Below are positions 54,418 to 62,846 of a DNA stretch of 64,000 bases, piece by piece. Under the pieces are notes generated by a model. The model did not search any database. It saw nothing but the letters and a program-made list of their open reading frames with translations, and had not been told where the DNA came from. Within the stretch, counting starts at the first letter, position 1. Each line of letters starts with the position of its first letter. Both the position numbers and the translations under genes were made by a program. The DNA is from Ignavibacteria bacterium. Lineage in GTDB: Bacteria; Bacteroidota; Ignavibacteria; Kapaibacteriales; UBA2268. Location: contig JAERMQ010000004.1 of assembly GCA_016844745.1 (NCBI GenBank), positions 96,464 through 160,463 on the forward strand. Direction: 5' to 3'.

Positions 54418-55170
54418 ATGTCCGGTCATAGTAAATGGGCAAATATAAAGCATAAAAAAGGCAGGGCTGATGCCAAAAGAGGTAAGGTTTTCACTCAGAT
54501 TTCCAAAGAAATAACCATTGCAGCCAGGGAAGGTATCGGCGATCCGGATTTTAATCCAAGACTTCGGCTTGCCGTGCAAAATGCAAAAGCCGTTAACATG
54601 CCAAATGAGAATATCAAACGCGCTATTCAAAAAGGCACCGGCGAAATCGAAGGTATAGTTTACGAAGAAGCTATTTACGAAGGATACGCACCATTAGGGG
54701 TTGCCGTTATTCTTGAAGTTGTTACTGATAATAAAAAAAGGACTGTTGCTGAATTACGGTCCCAATTTGGAAAATTAGGCGGCAGCCTTGGCGAACCGGG
54801 TTCTGTTGCCTGGAACTTCGATAGAAAAGGGGTTGTTACAATTAATTCATCTAATGAAAAGGAAGAAGATTTATTCGACTTGGTTATTGAAGCCGGTGCA
54901 GAGGATCTGGACTTCGGCGAAGAGACTTCAAGAATTATATGCCCTTATGAAACTCTTAATCTTTGTTCAAAATATTTGGAAGATAAAAAAAAGGAAATTA
55001 CTCAAAGCAAACTTGAATTTATCCCAAAGAATATTGTCAATATAGATAATATTGACGATGCAAGAAGATTATTGAAATTCATAGATACCTTCGAAGAACA
55101 TGAAGATGTTCAGTATGTTTATTCCAACTTTGAAATAGATGATTCGATTGTCGATGCTTTGGAAGAATAA
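54418..55170 (+). CDS. yebC: YebC/PmpR-family translational or transcriptional regulator
   Basis: This 250-residue protein begins MSGHSKWANIKHKKGRADAK, the diagnostic start of the YebC family, and contains FNPRLRLAVQNAKAVNMPNE, GTGEIEG and YEGYAPLGVAVILEV. The ATG at 54418 is preferred over the upstream TTG at 54397 because of this conserved start and an AAAGGA site 9 bases ahead. Family members act as transcription regulators, and one branch is reported to relieve ribosome stalling at proline runs. The CheY-like gene starts 40 bases downstream. Confidence 0.95.
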   Translation: MSGHSKWANIKHKKGRADAKRGKVFTQISKEITIAAREGIGDPDFNPRLRLAVQNAKAVNMPNENIKRAIQKGTGEIEGIVYEEAIYEGYAPLGVAVILEVVTDNKKRTVAELRSQFGKLGGSLGEPGSVAWNFDRKGVVTINSSNEKEEDLFDLVIEAGAEDLDFGEETSRIICPYETLNLCSKYLEDKKKEITQSKLEFIPKNIVNIDNIDDARRLLKFIDTFEEHEDVQYVYSNFEIDDSIVDALEE

Positions 55171-55209
55171 ATTAGTTTCAGATTATTTTAATAAATTCAG
55201 AAAAAAAAG

Positions 55210-55596
55210 ATGAGCGACGAAAATAGAATTGATATTTTGCTGGTTGAGAACGACGAATTCAGTATCATACTTATAAAAAAGATATTATCCCGGAAATATA
55301 ATATTCATTTAGCTAAGGATGGCAATTCAAGTATTGAGATGTGCAGGCAAACGAAATATTCAATTATTCTGATGGATATTAATCTCGGATTCGGATTAAA
55401 CGGGTTGGATGCCACCAGGGCAATAAAGAAGCTTGAAGGTTATGAGAATACCCCTGTCATTGCAATAACGGCTTATACGCTAAAGAAAGATATAAAAAGC
55501 ATATTTGATGCAGGGTGTTCCCACTATTTCCCAAAACCGTTGGATATTGACAAATTCCTTATTACTTTAAATGAGATTGTTCAACAATTAGATTGA
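55210..55596 (+). CDS. CheY-like response regulator receiver domain
   Basis: It is a single 128-residue receiver domain. Acidic pocket residues are E13 and D15 (LLVENDE), the phosphoacceptor is D56 (LMDINLG), T87 (AITAYT) and K109 (PKPLD) complete the active site. No output domain follows, so it works by protein contact or phosphorelay. No histidine kinase is adjacent; it may be cotranscribed with yebC. Confidence 0.88.
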   Translation: MSDENRIDILLVENDEFSIILIKKILSRKYNIHLAKDGNSSIEMCRQTKYSIILMDINLGFGLNGLDATRAIKKLEGYENTPVIAITAYTLKKDIKSIFDAGCSHYFPKPLDIDKFLITLNEIVQQLD

Positions 55597-55712
55597 TATT
55601 ATTTTAAAGGCAATTCTATTTTGTTGATTATGATTTATAACTCATATTGTGAAATTTTAAATAAAATAAAATATTAATTTAATATTGCGTCCTTAATTGA
55701 TAGGAGGATAGA

Positions 55713-55964
55713 ATGGGAAATGGTATTTCTTTCGATACATTGGCTTATACCAAGAAACTGAAATCTGTTGGTTTCAGTGAAGAACAAGCTGAGACTCAGG
55801 TTGAGATTTTAAAAAGCATAATGGAAGACCGATTGGCTACCAAAGAGGATATTCTTGATTTGAAAAGGGATATTAAAGAATTAGAACTAAGAATGATAAT
55901 TAAATTGGGAGCATTACTCGCAATGAGTATAGCTATTGTTGCTGTACTTGTTAAGCTACTTTAG
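55713..55964 (+). CDS. Small coiled-coil, single-TM protein, paralogue 1 (DUF1640-like)
   Basis: This 83-residue protein has an N-terminal SFDTLAYTKKL block, a coiled-coil with KEDILDLKRDIKELELRM, and a C-terminal membrane helix (LGALLAMSIAIVAVLVKLL). It resembles DUF1640/CCDC90-type proteins. AGGAGG lies 7 bases before the ATG. A close copy is at 56355-56618. Confidence 0.8.
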   Translation: MGNGISFDTLAYTKKLKSVGFSEEQAETQVEILKSIMEDRLATKEDILDLKRDIKELELRMIIKLGALLAMSIAIVAVLVKLL

Positions 55965-56354
55965 ATTTAGGTTATAATGACATAACCAAATTTCATAATA
56001 ACTTTTGGAGGAAAAAAAATTAACAAAACCCGAACATCTTTTCGCAAAAAACGAAAGATACCATTATGTGGACCATTTAAAAAAAATATGGAAAAGACTT
56101 TGGCATAAGTTCGGATAAGGAATTTGGTAATTTTCTTAAGGAAATAGATTAAAAATCCTTAACAAAACTACCCGGTTCTGTTAATGGGAACTAATAATTT
56201 TTTGGAAAAAGAATAAATCATTGCAAATGTAGAAACATTGATAATAAATACCGATTTGGATAAAAATTATTTTACAATTATCGAAAAACTTAACTATAAC
56301 TACGATATAAAATAATAAGAAATTTTACGTTATAAATTGTAATGGGAGGTAACA
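55965..56354. other. Spacer between DUF1640 paralogues, with decayed coding sequence
   Basis: Only fragments of former reading frames are found here (see the pseudogene at 56020-56315); a GGAGG box at about 56007-56011 precedes the first fragment. Confidence 0.6.
56020..56315 (+). pseudogene. Decayed small gene(s) between the two paralogues
   Basis: After a GGAGG box the frame reads LTKPEHLFAKNERYHYVDHL without an ATG, runs into an 8-A run (56079-56086) and then stops. Removing one A lets it continue KKYGKDFGISSDKEF to a TAA at 56150. A second fragment at 56220-56315 reads ETLIINTDLDKNYF and then a stop. Both look like remnants of coding sequence. The parent family was not recognised. Confidence 0.5.
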
Positions 56355-56618
56355 ATGGGAAATAGTATTACTTTCGATACACTGGCTTATACAAAGAAGC
56401 TAAGAGAAGTTGGTTTTACAGAGCAGCAGGCTGAAGTTCAGGCTCAAGCTATTGTTGAATTGATAGAAGATAAAATAGCTACTAAAAGGGACTTAAAGGA
56501 ACTTGAAACTACACTTCAAAGGGATATTAAAGAATTAGAACTTCGTATGATAATAAAATTGGGTGCTTTACTTGCCATGAGTATTGCAATTGTAGCTGTA
56601 CTTGTAAAGCTGCTTTAA
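56355..56618 (+). CDS. Small coiled-coil, single-TM protein, paralogue 2 (DUF1640-like)
   Basis: This 87-residue protein is closely similar to the one at 55713: SFDTLAYTKKL, KRDIKELELRMIIKLGALLA and the same end. The middle (QAQAIVELIEDKIATKRDL) differs, with an extra heptad. GGAGG lies 7 bases before the ATG. The pair arose by duplication. Confidence 0.8.
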   Translation: MGNSITFDTLAYTKKLREVGFTEQQAEVQAQAIVELIEDKIATKRDLKELETTLQRDIKELELRMIIKLGALLAMSIAIVAVLVKLL

Positions 56619-56715
56619 AAAATAAATTCCTCAAAACTTATTACTATTTCAAAAAAACCTGTGAGTTACTTAGCAGTTTGCTGATTGTAAATTGTTTTTG
56701 TTTTGTAAAAAAAAT

Positions 56716-56796
56716 ATTTGCAATTATAAAAATCAAATTGTATTAATCAAAAGAATCGGTACTCATGCCGAATATGACAAGTGGGATTTAGAATAG
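56716..56796 (+). pseudogene. HigB-type toxin, C-terminal remnant
   Basis: The frame ending in TAG at 56794-56796 reads NYKNQIVLIKRIGTHAEYDKW, the typical C-terminus of HigB mRNA interferases. Upstream the frame loses similarity and reaches a TAG at 56671, so most of the toxin is deleted. It stops 8 bases before the HigA start, the usual HigBA arrangement. Confidence 0.75.
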
Positions 56797-56804
56797 GTGC
56801 TAAA

Positions 56805-58009
56805 ATGAATAAAATAATAAATAATGATTTTGAATATTCTTTAGCCTTAGAAGAAATCGAAACATTGATGGATAAAGACCCCGAACCTGAATCTTTTGAA
56901 GGGAAAAAATTGCATTGGCTCTCTTTGCTTATAAAAGACTACGAGAAGGATTTAGAAATTAATCAATTGCCCGACCCTATTGAAGCTATAAAATTTCGTA
57001 TGGAACAGGAGGGGTTGATTCAACGTGATTTGGTTCCATATATTGGTAGTCGAAGTAAAGTTTCAGAAGTTATGGCAAGAAAAAGACCATTAACGCTTGA
57101 TATGGTACGTGCTCTAAGCGCTAATCTTGGAATTCCTGCAAAAGTATTGGTTCAGGAATCTCAATCGGCAATCGATGATAATAATTTGGATTGGGAAAAA
57201 TTTCCGGCAAAAGAAATTATTGCAAGGAAATGGTTGAATGAGCCTATTAAGTACTCTCAAAATAAAAATGGATTGATTGTGAATTCATTTATCAATCAGC
57301 TTCAACCTGTTCCGAAATTCTCTGCTTTCTATCGTTCAAATCATAACTACCGTTCGGGACGTACTATGGATATATATGGATTATATCTTTGGAATATTAG
57401 AATTTTATTAAAAGCCAAGGAAATAAAATCAACTAAGGAATTTAAAAAGGATTTATTGACGACTGAGGTTTTAAGAAATCTCGTAAAACTTAGCAAATAT
57501 GACGATGGACCGCTTAGAGCGTTCGAATATTTATTGGATTATGGTATCAGGGTTGTTGTAGAGCCGCACTTATCAAGAACATATCTGGATGGCGCTGTAA
57601 TATTAACCGATGAAAAAAAACCCGTTATAGGTTTAACCATCAGGTATGATAGAATTGATAACTTTTGGTTTACTCTAATACATGAGTTAGCTCATATTTT
57701 TTTACATTCTCATCAAAATATTGAAATTTTTTATGATGACCTTGATATCATCGAAGATAAAAACTTTCTTGAAACTGAAGCTGATGAATTTGCACGTGAA
57801 ATTTTAATCCCAAAAGAAGAATGGATAAAAACCCTGCTAGTAAAAGTAAGTTCCCTCTGGCAGCAGAATTACTTGCTAATGAATTAGGAATTCACCCCGC
57901 AATTGTAGCTGGAAAAATGAGATATGAATTTAATACTTACAAACTCTTGAATAATTTAATTGGTAATAAACAAGTAAGAAAATTATTTTCAAATATTGAA
58001 TGGAGTTAA
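56805..58009 (+). pseudogene. HigA-type antitoxin with ImmA/IrrE peptidase domain, frameshifted
   Basis: The start is ATG 56805 with AGGTG upstream. The frame encodes an HTH domain (EAIKFRMEQEGLIQRDLVPYI; SKVSEVMARKRPLT) and then an ImmA/IrrE metallopeptidase domain with HELAHIFLH (HExxH). Near 57827-57831, in a 5-A run, the frame shifts: the first frame ends at 57887 while the conserved C-terminus (PLAAELLANELGIHPAIVAG) continues in the next frame to TAA at 58009. One extra A would restore a product of about 401 residues. It is either a real pseudogene or a sequencing error. With its toxin truncated, the module is probably decayed. Confidence 0.75.
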
Positions 58010-58011
58010 AA

Positions 58012-58128
58012 ATGAAATTCGATTATATTTTTTTTTCTATCTTTTTAATCTTTCTGAAAATTCTTAGCCACCTTGCTGAGATTTGCAATAAATTTTATCT
58101 TAGATTCATACTTCAAGCAGCATGGTAA
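58012..58128 (+). CDS. Possible 38-residue hydrophobic peptide
   Basis: ATG at 58012 follows GGAG by 6 bases and directly follows the HigA stop. The product is mostly hydrophobic and aromatic (FDYIFFSIFLIFLKILSHLA). It may be chance or decayed coding sequence. Confidence 0.2.
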   Translation: MKFDYIFFSIFLIFLKILSHLAEICNKFYLRFILQAAW

Positions 58129-58170
58129 CTTATTGTTACAAAGTCGAAGCTATATTTATAGAGAATACAG

Positions 58171-58386
58171 TTATAACTTATTTATAGTATTAAAACTGAT
58201 GGTATTAGATATGGCTTCACCGAAAGTTAATAAATTATACCCTCTTGGTTTAACCAAACCAGATTTAATTAATTTTTTGTATTCATCAACTGCCATTTCT
58301 AATTCATGATATTTCAAATCATCTTTGAATTTACTTGGTTCAGTTGAAATAATTTCATTTAGCTCATCTGTAAGGTTGGTATTCAT
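58171..58386 (-). CDS. Small 71-residue protein downstream of SDH protease
   Basis: It starts 2 bases after the protease gene and reads MNTNLTDELNEIISTEPSKF, with KYHELEMAVDEYKKLIKSGL in the middle. It is mostly helical and charged. This KLIKSGLVKPRGYNLLT pattern is seen in small partner proteins, but no family is named with certainty. It is probably translationally coupled to the protease. Confidence 0.6.
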   Translation of the reverse strand: MNTNLTDELNEIISTEPSKFKDDLKYHELEMAVDEYKKLIKSGLVKPRGYNLLTFGEAISNTISFNTINKL

Positions 58387-58388
58387 AA

Positions 58389-59264
58389 TTAAATAAACTT
58401 TCTGGTATGAACAAATATAGGGAACTTATTTTTTATAATGTAATCTGATAATAATTCGTAATAAGATCTTATCAAATTCCTCTTCTCTGCGTCTTTACTA
58501 TAATCAATTATTTTTAATTGTAATTCAATTAAAGTTTCAATATTTATAGGTCTGCCATGAGATTTCCATACTTTATTATCACTCAATTTCAAAGCGATTT
58601 CTTCAGCTCGATTTCTTTTTTCTTCATCTGTTACAGGTTGTCCGATTAATTCTGGATTTGAATTATGAGTTTTCCAATTTTTGAATTTGTACTTTACTAA
58701 CCATTTTTTCAATAGGTCAATTGTTAAATCTTTGGCCTGTTCGTATTCTCGAAGCTCGGCTAAATCAATATCTTTTAAAATTAGAAATTCTTCTTTGGTT
58801 AACTTGTTTTCCTGAGCTTTTACAATCATCTCATTAACTTTATCTAAATAACCTAATGCGGCTACCCATCTTCCTTCCTTATTCTGAACTTGAGGGTCAA
58901 TAGGTCCTAAAACTGAATGATAGTCCATATAAATATTATCACCACTCATACAAAATATTGTACCTGCACTATAAGCATAATCAGGAATAATAAAGTTAAT
59001 TTCCGAATAATGATTACGAAGTATATTAACATACCTTTCAACAGCAATAGAACTACCTCCACTTGTTGTTAAAATTACAAAAAGTCTTTTTTTCTTTCGT
59101 TTTTTTTCTAGTATCAATTCTTCAATAACCTTTAATACAAAATTTTCATTGCCGTCAACAATTACACCCCAATATGTAAAAACATCACCATCCAAATGCT
59201 TCTCAAGAGCAATAATCTTTTCATGAAGAAGAAATTGTATTGTATCATCAACAGGTGGTTTCAT
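58389..59264 (-). CDS. ClpP-class serine protease of the SDH (serine dehydrogenase proteinase) family
   Basis: This 291-residue protein has TTSGGSSIAVERYVNILR (residues 66-83), AYSAGTIFCMSGDNI with the probable nucleophile S99, and VLGPIDPQ at 118-125, as in SDH/SppA-like proteases. There is no signal peptide, so it is cytoplasmic. The second half (130-291) is helical and could bind a partner. A 71-residue gene lies 2 bases downstream. Members near toxin-antitoxin or R-M genes are often in defence neighbourhoods; here the decayed HigBA is adjacent. Confidence 0.85.
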   Translation of the reverse strand: MKPPVDDTIQFLLHEKIIALEKHLDGDVFTYWGVIVDGNENFVLKVIEELILEKKRKKKRLFVILTTSGGSSIAVERYVNILRNHYSEINFIIPDYAYSAGTIFCMSGDNIYMDYHSVLGPIDPQVQNKEGRWVAALGYLDKVNEMIVKAQENKLTKEEFLILKDIDLAELREYEQAKDLTIDLLKKWLVKYKFKNWKTHNSNPELIGQPVTDEEKRNRAEEIALKLSDNKVWKSHGRPINIETLIELQLKIIDYSKDAEKRNLIRSYYELLSDYIIKNKFPIFVHTRKFI

Positions 59265-59451
59265 AATAAATGAGAAAATAATGTTAATAATAATTAATTT
59301 TATATTGTCCTACAGTTTTGAATCTAATGTTTAAATTACCAAAATATATTTTTAATTCCATTTTTAAAATTAAGAAATTCTTTTTATATTATCAAGTTTT
59401 ATTTTAGATTCAATCGTTCATTCGGGAGTATATATCATGAAATATTTTTTA

Positions 59452-59485
59452 TTCCGGATTCCAACTAAGTAGTTGGAATCCGGAT
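59452..59485. repeat. Hairpin near the end of the M16 gene
   Basis: A perfect 13-bp stem (CCGGATTCCAACT/AGTTGGAATCCGG) has an AAGT loop. It lies just beyond the M16 stop and may terminate the minus-strand transcript, though a clear T-run is missing. Confidence 0.6.
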
Positions 59486-59500
59486 TTGATTTCTTCTTGA

Positions 59501-61048
59501 TTACTTCTGAAACATCTCTTCCACTTGAACTATTTTAATATTATCCGGTTTTATATCGAGTGGGAAAGATTCTATTAGCTTATCCTCTGCCATCACTGCA
59601 TCGGACTTTGGAGTTGCATAAATGATTGGGCTTGGCGTATTGGCAATCAAATCCTTCTTGTATTGCTCGGCATCGCGTGTAACGACGGCAAATTTGATAT
59701 TCTTGTATTGTATATGTTTCTTAATTGCAGCATTGACCTGCTCAAGCGTTACTTCATTTATTTTTCTCCGGAATAACTCGATGTAATCCCCCTGGCTATC
59801 GATACCATAGAACTTCGAATCTATGGCATAGCCCAATCTTTTTATATTGGTTGTTGCAAAATTCAGGGCATATTTATTGAGGAATTTCTTTGTAAGTTCT
59901 AATTCTTCTTTTTTCATGCCGTTATCTACTACATTTTTTAACTCCCGGAGCGCTGCCCGCAAAACGAAATGGCGGTTTTCATTTTTTACGGGGCGCAGCC
60001 AGACTTCGAAAATTTGTTGTCTTCTTGCATTATTTGGGTCGGGAACATTGTAATAACCACCATGCAGGAAAGTTTCGATATAGGAATAATCACCGTAATT
60101 CATACCCCGAAGTTCGCGTATTACCTGATATAAATGGCTCGATGAATTGCGATGCTCTCCGAACCAGGAATTGAATAAAGTCAGGGCAAAGAAATCATCC
60201 TGTCCACGCATGACATTAATCGGGAATCCGAAGCTGATTGCAGTTGCATCGCATGGTTTCTCGATTAAAAGAAAATTATAACCTGAGATGGGAGCCGTTT
60301 TCGGTTTGTCAATTTGTTGTGGAATTGTATCTGGCAAAGAAGAAAGGTCTTTTTCCATTTTTTCAGGAAGAGTCTTCTCGAAACCCCCGCTTATGCCGAT
60401 TAAGAGATTTTTATTTGTATAATATTGTTTATAGAATTTTTTTATATCGTCAATTGTTATGGATTTAATGCTTTCAACCGAACCGACAGTTAAGTGGTTG
60501 TAAGTAGTTCCCTCGAAGATACTTCCATAAAGAGCTGCCTTGCCTAATTCTTCATCGCTGGCGTAACGAAGCTGCTTTTCAATATAATTAAGATAATTGC
60601 TTTTTATCCTATCAAAATCTTCCTGTTTGAATGCAGGTTTCAGAATAGCATCGGTTAAAAGAGTATAGTATTCATTTAAATTATCCTTATGTGTTCTGCC
60701 GGATATTACTGTCATTTCCTTATCGACTTTAGCATCGTAGCCCGCAGCGATAGGGTAGAGCTTATCGAGGATTGTTTCGTAAGAATTTGTTTGAGTCGAG
60801 CCTTCGGCAATCAAATCCGCAGTTAAAGCTGCAATGCCTTCTTTACCTTTAGGGTCGTTCTGGGAGCCAACCTTGAACCATAGTTTGAATGAAATTGTCT
60901 GGTCGTCTTCTATTGGAAGAAGTACGAGATTATCTTTTGGTTTTTCCATTTTTCCGCAACCGATAATTAAGATTGAAATAAATAAATACAATATTAAGAA
61001 CGAGGACGTTCCATTTGAAGCGAAATTTACAAATCTTTTATTTCTCAT
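59501..61048 (-). CDS. M16-family peptidase-like lipoprotein, non-catalytic subunit
   Basis: With ATG 61048 (AAAGGA upstream) this is 515 residues. The N-terminus ends in a lipobox (LIIGCGK), so it is a lipoprotein. It has the M16 fold but no HxxEH zinc site. The C-terminal half retains the R/Y-type features (RELRGMNYGDYSYIETFLHGGYY) seen in partner subunits that help bind substrate. It follows the catalytic M16 gene on the same strand, with a palindromic repeat cluster between. The pair probably acts as a two-subunit M16 protease at the envelope. Confidence 0.85.
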   Translation of the reverse strand: MRNKRFVNFASNGTSSFLILYLFISILIIGCGKMEKPKDNLVLLPIEDDQTISFKLWFKVGSQNDPKGKEGIAALTADLIAEGSTQTNSYETILDKLYPIAAGYDAKVDKEMTVISGRTHKDNLNEYYTLLTDAILKPAFKQEDFDRIKSNYLNYIEKQLRYASDEELGKAALYGSIFEGTTYNHLTVGSVESIKSITIDDIKKFYKQYYTNKNLLIGISGGFEKTLPEKMEKDLSSLPDTIPQQIDKPKTAPISGYNFLLIEKPCDATAISFGFPINVMRGQDDFFALTLFNSWFGEHRNSSSHLYQVIRELRGMNYGDYSYIETFLHGGYYNVPDPNNARRQQIFEVWLRPVKNENRHFVLRAALRELKNVVDNGMKKEELELTKKFLNKYALNFATTNIKRLGYAIDSKFYGIDSQGDYIELFRRKINEVTLEQVNAAIKKHIQYKNIKFAVVTRDAEQYKKDLIANTPSPIIYATPKSDAVMAEDKLIESFPLDIKPDNIKIVQVEEMFQK

Positions 61049-61089
61049 ATTGATTTTTCCTTTGAATAATAATTTTATTACCAACAATT

Positions 61090-61230
61090 TAATTTGAACA
61101 GACAGGGATGTCTGTTCTACCAGTATTTACATTTTATTGTAGGTCAGACATCCCTGTCTGACTGAGTGAACAGACAAGGATGTCTGTTCTACCTTCCTTG
61201 ATTAGTAGGTCAGACGCCCCCGTCTGACAC
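61090..61230. repeat. Cluster of four REP-like palindromes
   Basis: Two kinds of palindrome, AACAGACAGGGATGTCTGTT-like and GGTCAGACATCCCTGTCTGAC-like, alternate twice between the two M16 genes. The GTCAGAC core matches the palindrome at 1258-1284. Confidence 0.75.
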
Positions 61231-61257
61231 TTGACTATAATTGACATATACTTTATA

Positions 61258-62586
61258 TCACTCACCTGTTAAAGTAAGAACAGTTCTTTTTTCCGGTACG
61301 AAGTATTTCTTTGCTGCTTCTATTATATCCTGCGGATTAACATTCATAATCGTAGAAAAGTGTTTATCCAAAGCAGCGATACCACCTGTCATTGCTATGA
61401 TTCTTGTTAATTTTCCTGCTACTTTTTCCGGAGTGTCGAGATTCATAAGAAACTCGTACTTCTTGCGTTTCTTTAAATTATCAAGCTTGGTTTGGCTGAC
61501 CGGATTCGTCTGAAACTCCTTGATGGTTCTATCTATTTCGGTGCGAATATATCCCAAATCATCAATTTTTTTGATTTTTGAATATATTGACCAAAGCCCC
61601 GGGTCGCGGTTCATACCGAAATCATAACCAAATTCCTGAACCTTTTGCTCCTGAAGATATAATTTTTTATATAAGTCACTGTTTTCACCAAATGCCATTT
61701 CACAAAATAATGAAGCGGCAGCAATGAGTTTATCGTTTGGGTCGAATGAAGCGCCTTTATATGAAATTGCCAAAATTGGAAGTGTTTTACCAGGATATTT
61801 TACCGTACCGGATTTTTCTCTTGTTTGTTCGGGTTCTTTTGGTATCTGAGGCGGAACATATCCTCTTTGCCAGGGGCTGTAATACTTTTCGACCAGACGC
61901 ATTGCTTCGTCCTGACGGAAATCACCGACAATCAATAATACTGCATTTTCCGGTCGGTAATAACGGGAAAAAAAACTACGGCTGTAATCATACATTTTAG
62001 GCATTGCTGCAATATCCTCTTCGAATCCCATGGTAGTATGCTTATATGTATGCTCGGCAAAGGCTAATCCGGCAAGTTTTTCCTCGAGCCAAAACTCCGG
62101 GCTCGTCTTGCTTTTGCGATATTCTCCATATACTGCGCCGGATTCTGTTTGGAATTCCCTTTCCTGATAGAATAAATTCCGGAACCGGTCGCTTTCGAGT
62201 TCCATAGTCTTTTCCAAATCTTCCGATGCTATACTTAAATGGTAGCAAGTTAAATCGTCTGTTGTGTATGCATTGGCATTAGCGCCCATTTCAGTAACGA
62301 GTTTATCGTAAACATTACCGGGATACTTCTTAGTTCCGCGGAACATCATGTGCTCGAAAAAGTGGGCAAAACCTGTATGACCAGGTTCGTATTCATCCCT
62401 GCTACCGGTACGGACGACGGTGTAGTATGAAAGCAAACTATGGCTTTTCATCGGCACCAAAATTACAGTAAGTCCGTTTTTGAGCATAAATGTTTTTGAT
62501 TCGAGTGGGAAAAATTTTTGAGAGAAAGCCTGTGTGTTCATAACTGTCATTCCTATTGCAAAAATGATGAATAATTTTTTTAACAT
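61258..62586 (-). CDS. M16-family zinc metallopeptidase, catalytic subunit
   Basis: This 442-residue protein has a signal peptide (residues 1-22). The zinc-binding inverted motif HFFEH is at 75-79, with the downstream Glu in QTESGAVYGEYRKS (about 150). Members degrade peptides in the periplasm or at the surface. It precedes a non-catalytic M16 lipoprotein on the same strand, consistent with a heterodimer. Confidence 0.92.
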   Translation of the reverse strand: MLKKLFIIFAIGMTVMNTQAFSQKFFPLESKTFMLKNGLTVILVPMKSHSLLSYYTVVRTGSRDEYEPGHTGFAHFFEHMMFRGTKKYPGNVYDKLVTEMGANANAYTTDDLTCYHLSIASEDLEKTMELESDRFRNLFYQEREFQTESGAVYGEYRKSKTSPEFWLEEKLAGLAFAEHTYKHTTMGFEEDIAAMPKMYDYSRSFFSRYYRPENAVLLIVGDFRQDEAMRLVEKYYSPWQRGYVPPQIPKEPEQTREKSGTVKYPGKTLPILAISYKGASFDPNDKLIAAASLFCEMAFGENSDLYKKLYLQEQKVQEFGYDFGMNRDPGLWSIYSKIKKIDDLGYIRTEIDRTIKEFQTNPVSQTKLDNLKKRKKYEFLMNLDTPEKVAGKLTRIIAMTGGIAALDKHFSTIMNVNPQDIIEAAKKYFVPEKRTVLTLTGE

Positions 62587-62846
62587 AAAGAATCCTTAAA
62601 TAAATAATAAAATCATCAATTATTAACATGAAGTTATATAAATCTACTTTTATATTTATGATTAATTTTCAATTTTGTAATTTTCAATAAATTTTTAATA
62701 TTTAATACTAAAACTATCATATTTGATATTTATCATTAATTGAAAATTTTAAAATTTAAAATTATTTAATATTTAATTATGACCATATCAACTATAAGTA
62801 ATATATCTTATTTTTGAAATTTTGAAAATCAACTTACTAAAATAGT
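62587..62846. other. AT-rich divergent intergenic region
   Basis: It contains degraded AATTGAAAATT-type repeats (62665-62760) and a TATTTTTG promoter-like box at 62809-62816 on the plus strand. Confidence 0.6.
62809..62816 (+). promoter_or_regulatory. Candidate -7 box of kdsD
   Basis: TATTTTTG fits TAnnTTTG and lies 31 bases before the ATG at 62847; no clear -33 box was seen. Confidence 0.35.

Noticed and set aside
59501..61048. Active M16 protease
   Set aside because: No HxxEH motif is present in this copy; only the neighbouring protein at 61258-62586 has it.
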